From: Megamerina dolium
Taxonomy: Eukaryota; Arthropoda; Insecta; Diptera; Megamerinidae
Length of the DNA stretch: 64,000 nt
Assembly: GCA_963854835.1 (NCBI GenBank)
Contig: OY978527.1
Span: 37,763,040 to 37,827,039, forward strand
Direction of reading: 5' to 3'
Shown here: one piece after another, positions 58,589 to 64,000 of the stretch
Position numbering within the stretch: the first letter of the stretch is position 1
Layout: each line of letters starts with the position of its first letter
Program-made: the position numbers and the translations under genes
Notes under the pieces: generated by a model
Told to the model about the DNA's origin: nothing
Databases searched by the model: none
Seen by the model: only the letters and a program-made list of their open reading frames with translations

Positions 58589-59949
58589 GTGGTTACCACA
58601 AAACAACTAACATGGTGATGTGATGTATTTTATTTGAAAAATGCCATAATTAAAAGTTAAGGGTCTTGCGTTCGTTGCCATCGGCTTTTGATGTCTTTAT
58701 TAGTACATTAGTACTAATTAGTTAGTACCTTATTATATCTCCAGTTCGAACACCGACTACATCAACCCAACCATATTTCCAAAAACAGAAATATATATTT
58801 TTATTAAAAATATTCTGAGCTAAACAAAAACTCGAAATATATTCAAAAATAAATTCAAGAACTATACAAAAAAACAAGACCCTGTTTCTCACAAGTTCTT
58901 TTTCTTTTCTATTTCACACTCAATGTAAATGAATATTATCTGCTATAATATAAAACAATGATGACAGAAATAAGAAGAAGAAAAAGAAAAAACAATAACA
59001 ATAATCATATATATCCACACACACACACACACACATACATAAGTTTTCACTGAACAAAATCCTTCTCTTCATTCAACTCCCAGCCCACATCGAAATGAAG
59101 CGAAAATTTCAATTTAATTTAGACCCTCAACTCCACCCAAGAAATCATAAGGTTCACTCAACACGCACATAGCCAAATAAAAACAAAAACAAGGCAAACA
59201 ACAATAACGACAGAATACTAAATGCCTCAAATATACACGGACACACACACACACACACACACAATAACATCTCGAACACAACGAAGCTTAAGCGTGGCAA
59301 CCATGAAACTTATACAAATAGCAACAACAATTATATGGCATTATACTTGGCAAGCAACATACCAGAAAATCCCTTTGACTCGTGTCATTTCATGAAGCAT
59401 GGCAGTCATCGTTTTAGCTTTTACATACTCCTTATAAATGGCGTGCGTTGCAAGCATAATATGTTTACACATTAGAAAATATATACATAGACACACACAC
59501 ACACGCGCACGAATCCATACACTATCGCCTTGGCACCCTTAAGGAGTACTCTAAATACTAGTACCTATTCGATTTAACCGAAACTAAGCAAGTAATAAAA
59601 GTGCTTTGCCTAGTTTTGACATATACGAGTATTGATACAGGTATAAAGGGGGCTTTTGATGCTAATAACCTGGACCCAGCTCAATGCTATGTTGTTGTTT
59701 TTTTTTTTACCGTACTATTCAGTTGTTTCCTGATACTGCAAATGTTAACGACCGTTAAAAATCTAGCTTCTCACATCTCATACATTACGGACCATCAATA
59801 TTATAAGGAGAACCATGAGCCCTACACAAGATTTACGACTTGGGAATTCAAACCACAAAGAAGACAACACCTTACCATTGAATTGAAAAAATAGGAAACA
59901 AATCAAGACACTGTGTTTGCACAATCTTCCAAGGACCCCAGTGAATTAG
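58589..59949. other. AT-rich non-coding stretch
   Basis: CA runs at about 59016-59034, 59240-59262 and 59491-59504. No gene supported; the 97-codon plus frame at 59601 shows no domain. Confidence 0.5.
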
Positions 59950-60073
59950 TGCCACAGACTGAGCGAGGTTATCATCCTATGACGACGTCACATCCTTACA
60001 TTTTTGCAAAAAGGTTGTTAAATCAGCAGCAAAAGACTATCAACGAGAAATTTTAAGGAATGTCGGGGAGCCC

Positions 60074-60418
60074 TAGTGTGCGTAGCTCAGTAGTTAGTGC
60101 GTTAGCTTTCTGATCTGTAGGTCGATGGTTCAATCACAACTTTAATATTGAAAATATTTTCCGGACGGACAGTACGCAACCTGTCGTCAAGCAATTGCCA
60201 ATTCTTCCGGCAGTAAGAATTTGCCATGAAAAACAATTTAAATGCTCTGTGAAAAGTACTGAAAAAGTAATATCGCAACGGTTCTGCCATTCGAAACCAG
60301 ATAATATAAATAGGTACCTTCTAATTTGCCCAAAATTTAACACGCACAACAGTGCTGGAAGAGAAGCTGGGCCCTTCGGTACCTATAAGTGTTACATATT
60401 AAATTGTTTTTTTTTTTA
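60074..60418 (+). mobile_element. tRNA-derived SINE copy 9
   Basis: Head GTGTGCGTAGCTCAGTAG with A box; the B-box area GATGGTTCAATCAC is followed by a small deletion of the CCCCGGC..AAGC part. Body and 3' end (ACACGCACAACAGTGCTGG, GGGCCCTTCGGTACCTATAA) and a poly-T/A tail. I found no clear target-site duplication. Inserted in the Tc1 relic. Confidence 0.85.
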
Positions 60419-60663
60419 AGAAAAATTTGAGTCCGCTGAGGAGACTAAAAAACAACTCACAGTGGCTTCAAAATCATATATTCGATCTATTAATACTGAT
60501 TATTGGCCATCTGGAAGCCCAGATATTAATCGGCTCGCTTACAAGTTGTGGTCAATTTTAGAGAAAATAGTCTGTAGAAGATGCCACCGCAATCTGGAGT
60601 CATTGAAGCAGTCGTTGGTAAAAGCTGTGTACCATTTTTCCATGGATATAGTCCGTACTGTAT

Positions 60664-61009
60664 GGGTGCCGTGTCTCAGTGGTTAGTATGTTGGCCTTCT
60701 GATCTGTATGTCGTGGTTCAATCCCCGGCTCATGCATAACAAATTTTTCTTTCGAACGGTACCCAACTGTGGGCAAGCAATTGGCAATTCTTCCGACAGT
60801 AACAACTTGCATGAAAAAGCGTCTAAAAGAACTCTTTGACAAAGCTCAGAAAAAGTGATGTCGCAAGGGTTCTGCTGTTCGGAACCGGCTAAAATAAGTA
60901 GGTCCCTTCTAATACTGTCCAAAATTTAACACGCACAACAGTAATTGAAGCTCGGCCAATGAGCCCTTCGGGGCTTTAAGTGCCACATATTTATTATTTT
61001 TTTTTTATC
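60664..61009 (+). mobile_element. tRNA-derived SINE copy 10 with exact 11-bp duplication
   Basis: Head GGGTGCCGTGTCTCAGTGG (A box altered at TGTCTCAGTGG), B box TGGTTCAATCCCC, body, and tail GGGGCTTTAAGTGCCACATA with a T-rich end. The flanks GTCCGTACTGT at 60651-60661 and 61010-61020 are identical. Since both belong to the Tc1 coding frame (VRTV), the insertion site is certain. Confidence 0.93.
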
Positions 61010-61140
61010 GTCCGTACTGTGATAGATAAGTGGTTTTCGGCAGGTTTCGCCGCCATATTTAGGCAAATGACGTCATTTACAATATACGAATTTTTTCCTA
61101 TATTTTGTAGAAATTATTCAAATCCAGCGAAACATTCTTT

Positions 61141-62671
61141 TTGAGGTAAAAAAAAATTGTATCAATAATTATGGGCAAATTGTGTATTTAATCTCAATTT
61201 TAATCATGTTGTATCATTCCAAAGAGAATAGCTTTGGCTTGAATATTTGCAAAATATTCGACGTAGTGTATTATTATTGTTGTATTTTATTCAACTGAAT
61301 TTGAAGGTCCATTTTGGAATACATCATGGAGTAGTATGCTCGATCTATGGCTACACAATTTGGTGTGTGACTATCACAATTGAGAAAACACACGTACTCA
61401 TACTAATGGATCACCTCCAAAAATCCCTAAAATTGAAATAAATACAATAGAAAGTCACATACACAAACAGACACACACGCACACTCATGCAACAATCGAC
61501 ATCACGACCACTGAAACATGAAACCGAAAGCATCATGTCAACCTAGCTTATGCGTTTCCGTTCTAAATTATACTCTCACCGGGCGATATTTATACTCACG
61601 AACTCACCAAATCACCAACTCACTCACTCACTCACTCACTCAGTAGCTTATGCTCACTTCCGTTTCGGGTTTCAAAATTACACATTATAATCAATATCAT
61701 CGCCGCTGTGAACAACACACTCACAGTCGTTTGCGAGCTTGCTTGCTGGCTGCCTTGATTCTCACACATATTAAATCCTCTTACTTAGGATACAATCCAG
61801 CTTAAATTCTCTCATCATGTTCTCTCTCTTACATACTATATATGTATACTAAACATTGTACGCTAAAGGGAACAGCTATACAACAGCAATAAAAATATTG
61901 AAGTACGTGCTTTATGTCCATCTTTATAATATTTTCGAGCGGCAGCAAGCAATATTGGCACATGACTCCAATCAGCCGTCACACGAAGAGAGAGAATCAT
62001 GAATATTCGCATCACAACAATAGCAAATTATCTGACCCCAAGGGAGATAGAGGGAGAGAGTGTGAGAGAGAGAGAGAACTGAGTAGAATACAGTACAGTA
62101 AAACACTACCACCAATAAAAAAGCATTTAAAAATTAATCTAGTGTTTGTGTCACGTTCACACATTCAAACCGAACGAATGCCAAAGAGCAGCACAAGAAG
62201 AAGACGATGAAGAAGGCAGCGTCATCTGTTGCAGCGAAGCAACAAACCGACCGACACATCGACCATTTGACAAGTGCTCGACTAGCTACAAAGCACACAA
62301 CATATACATGTTTACAAAGCTCTAAATTACACTCCCACACCAGGTTATTTGAAGAGGGACTAAATACAATTGTTGACTGCCGATGTCGTATTTTATAAAG
62401 ACATGGCGTTGAAAAGTCCTTTCACACGCATGCACACACAGACACACAGCCTCATGTAGGTACGAACGAATGTAAAGATGTATCGTACATAGCAAAGAGT
62501 AAAAATTGCAACTCTGTTAAATGAGTGTAAAAATTCCATTGTAATGAGTTTTATTCACTTTTGATATAAAATTGTTGTAGGTATGTGTTAGTAATGATAC
62601 ACTCAAAATGGAGCAAAGTATATTTATACAAAACCTCTAGTTTGAGTGCAAATTGATTGCGCAAGCTTATA
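61141..62671. other. non-coding stretch, GA- and ACTC-rich in places
   Basis: ACTC repeat at 61617-61641; GAGAGAG tracts at 62045-62079. A less AT-rich patch at 62140-62340 shows no convincing coding frame; a promoter or untranslated region is possible but unproven. Confidence 0.45.
61617..61641. repeat. (ACTC)n microsatellite
   Basis: Six ACTC units. Confidence 0.9.
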
Positions 62672-62684
62672 ATGTGAAGAACAA

Positions 62685-63044
62685 ATAAAAAAAATAAATA
62701 TTTGGCACTTAAAGCCCCAAAGGGCTCATTGGCCCAGCTTCTCTTCCATTACTGTTGTGCGTCTTAAATTTTGGACAGTATTAGAAGGGACCTACTTATT
62801 TTAGCCGGTTCCGAACGGCAGAACACTTGTGACATCACTTTTTCTGAGCTTTGTCACTGAGTTCTTTTAGAAGCTTTTTCATGGCAAGTTGTTACTGTCG
62901 GAAGAATTGCCAATTGCTTGCCGACAGGTGGGTACCATTCGAAAGAAAAATCTTATCGATATTAAATTTGTTATGCATCAGCCGGGGATTGAACCACGAC
63001 CTACAGATCAGAAGGCGAACACACTAACCACTGAGCTACGGCAC
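62685..63044 (-). mobile_element. tRNA-derived SINE copy 11, full length with exact 13-bp duplication
   Basis: ATGTGAAGAACAA at 62672-62684 and at 63045-63057 bounds a 360-bp element. Minus strand: head GTGCCGTAGCTCAGTGGTTA with intact A box, B-box region at about 62983-63000 with one base lost (GTGGTTCAATCCCC), complete body and tail ending in AAATATTTATTTTTTTTATT. The exact duplication and full length make it the best reference copy in the window. Confidence 0.95.
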
Positions 63045-63057
63045 ATGTGAAGAACAA

Positions 63058-63566
63058 CATCGTCAATTTTGGAGTGATTTGATATAGAAGAAAAACTCAA
63101 AAGCAAAATCATAATAGAAGCTAGTATTTATGTAGAAAACAAGTAAATATGAATGAGTAATGGCATTTTCCATTTAATTTTATTTGTTCTTTATTGCATG
63201 ACTTCTAAAATAAACGAAAATTTCAAAGAGGGTAACATACAAAGGGTTCACGCTCTCTCAATTTCATATTCTTATTTTCTTTTCTTTATTTTTTTTTTTT
63301 TTTTCTTACAATTGAATATTTAGGTTAAGTACATTTTGTTTGTAACAAACAAACAAAAAGGGAGAACAAAAAAAAACGGATTTACTATTTATGACATTTG
63401 TCGATTTGGCGAATAATTTTTAGTTCATGTAGTGTTGAGTGTAAGTATAAAGTACGTGAACACAATAATTATTTTTGAAAATTTCATTACGCGAAATATC
63501 CTCTACTGTGCAAGAATTCATCAGAGCTCCACGAAACTTTTAGGTTACCTAGAAATAATTTTACCT
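63058..63566. other. AT-rich non-coding stretch
   Basis: T tract at 63290-63304. No gene seen. Confidence 0.5.
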
Positions 63567-63875
63567 CATCTTCTTCTTCTTCTTCTTTTTCTTCTTCTTA
63601 TGTGGCCATAACAACCGATGATCGATTTAGGCCGAACATATAGTGCGGCGTCAGTTACCTCTGTTCTTCGCTTACTGGCACCAATTGGATATTCCAAGCG
63701 TCACCAGGTTATCCAACACTTGGTTCTTCCAACGGAGGTTTGGTCTTCCTCTTCTTCTGCGTCCTCCAACGGGTGCCGAATTAAATACCCTCTTCCCTGG
63801 AGCGTCTTCTTCCATTTGCTCGACATGCCCAGCCAGCGCAGCCGCTGGATTTGGATTCGCCTGATTACCAGATGT
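63567..63875 (-). mobile_element. LINE 3' end, copy 5, with (AAG)n tail
   Basis: The minus-strand tail at 63567-63599 is an AAG-rich run. Upstream of it come the 3' UTR signature GGTTGTTATGGCCACATAAG and coding for RLRWLGMSSKWKKTLQ-like and NSAPVGGRRRRGRPNLRWKD sequence (frameshifted), VLDNLVTLGISNWCQ and RTEVTDAALYVRPK. It ends near 63875 (5' truncation). The tail type matches copy 2. Confidence 0.85.
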
Positions 63876-64000
63876 ACAAGCTTAAATCCGCTGTTTTTCG
63901 GTAGAAAAAAACAAATTTTTTTTTTTCATAGAAAGCCATTTTCCCATCTCGGACGATTTGTGTATACCATGAGAAAAGAATTCCTCATTTTTCGAGGCAA
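63876..64000. other. window edge, unassigned
   Basis: CCGCTGTTTTTCGGTAG and poly-A/T sequence; nothing recognised. Confidence 0.4.

Larger units (their letters stand above)
59950..61140 (+). pseudogene. Tc1-like transposase relic, split by two SINEs
   Basis: Before the first SINE (to about 60071): YDDVTSLHFCKKVVKSAAKD then YQREILRNVGEP, a conserved Tc1 block (LHFCEKGVK..Y). Between the SINEs (60419-60661): KKQLTVASKSYIRSI, YWPSGSPDINRLAYKLWSIL (third catalytic region), then RRCHRNLESLKQSLVKAV and FSMDIVRTV. After the second SINE (61010 on): VRTVIDKWFSAGFAAIFRQM, decaying to about 61140. Without the SINEs the pieces run in the order expected for one transposase, though a stretch with the second Asp is missing around the first SINE. 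Confidence 0.8.

Overview
This window reads as AT-rich, non-coding DNA from an insect, most likely a higher fly (Diptera). The evidence is long A/T tracts, many short microsatellites, a dense set of decayed Tc1/mariner transposons, non-LTR retrotransposon 3' ends, a tRNA-derived SINE family, and an element with a GTCC/GTCT microsatellite that resembles fly mini-me elements. A tephritid-like fly is my guess, not a demonstration. No complete host protein gene is visible; the window looks like introns or intergenic DNA. Four or five short open stretches next to splice-like signals are listed as low-confidence candidate exons (about 18.5, 21.2, 33.3 and 39.6 kb on the minus strand, 46.9 kb on the plus strand).

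Layout. 0-4.5 kb: plain AT-rich DNA. 4.5-5.6 kb: a LINE 3' end split by a SINE, then a mariner scrap. 5.9-6.5 kb: a 519-bp MITE. 8.1-8.8 kb: a Tc1-like relic with both ends. 9.7-10.4 kb: a LINE RNase H/zinc-knuckle end. 15.2-17.9 kb: two internally deleted mariners. 23.8-26 kb: LINE end, SINE, Tc1/mariner relic. 28.4-30.3 kb: mini-me-like element with terminal hairpins and about 300-bp tandem repeats. 30.8-32.4 kb: hAT-like MITE, LINE end, SINE. 36.5-38.8 kb: TTAA-flanked MITE, Tc1 relic, SINE dimer. 40.4-46 kb: LINE ends, mariner, head-to-head SINE pair, an unidentified ORF. 47.4-56.1 kb: Tc1/mariner elements, one with LINE pieces nested inside, two with both TIRs and TA duplications. 57.5-61.1 kb: a SINE broken by a LINE fragment, then a Tc1-like relic hit by two SINEs. 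62.7-63.9 kb: a clean SINE with 13-bp duplications and another LINE end.

The main theme is layered transposition. Eleven SINE copies share a tRNA-like head (A and B boxes); two of them carry a different 3' tail that also occurs alone at 47.5 kb. At least twelve separate Tc1/mariner remnants from several lineages are present, and several have lost the catalytic core by internal deletion. All are broken; nothing here looks able to make an active transposase. I found no rRNA, no convincing tRNA gene, no CRISPR array and no virus-like gene.
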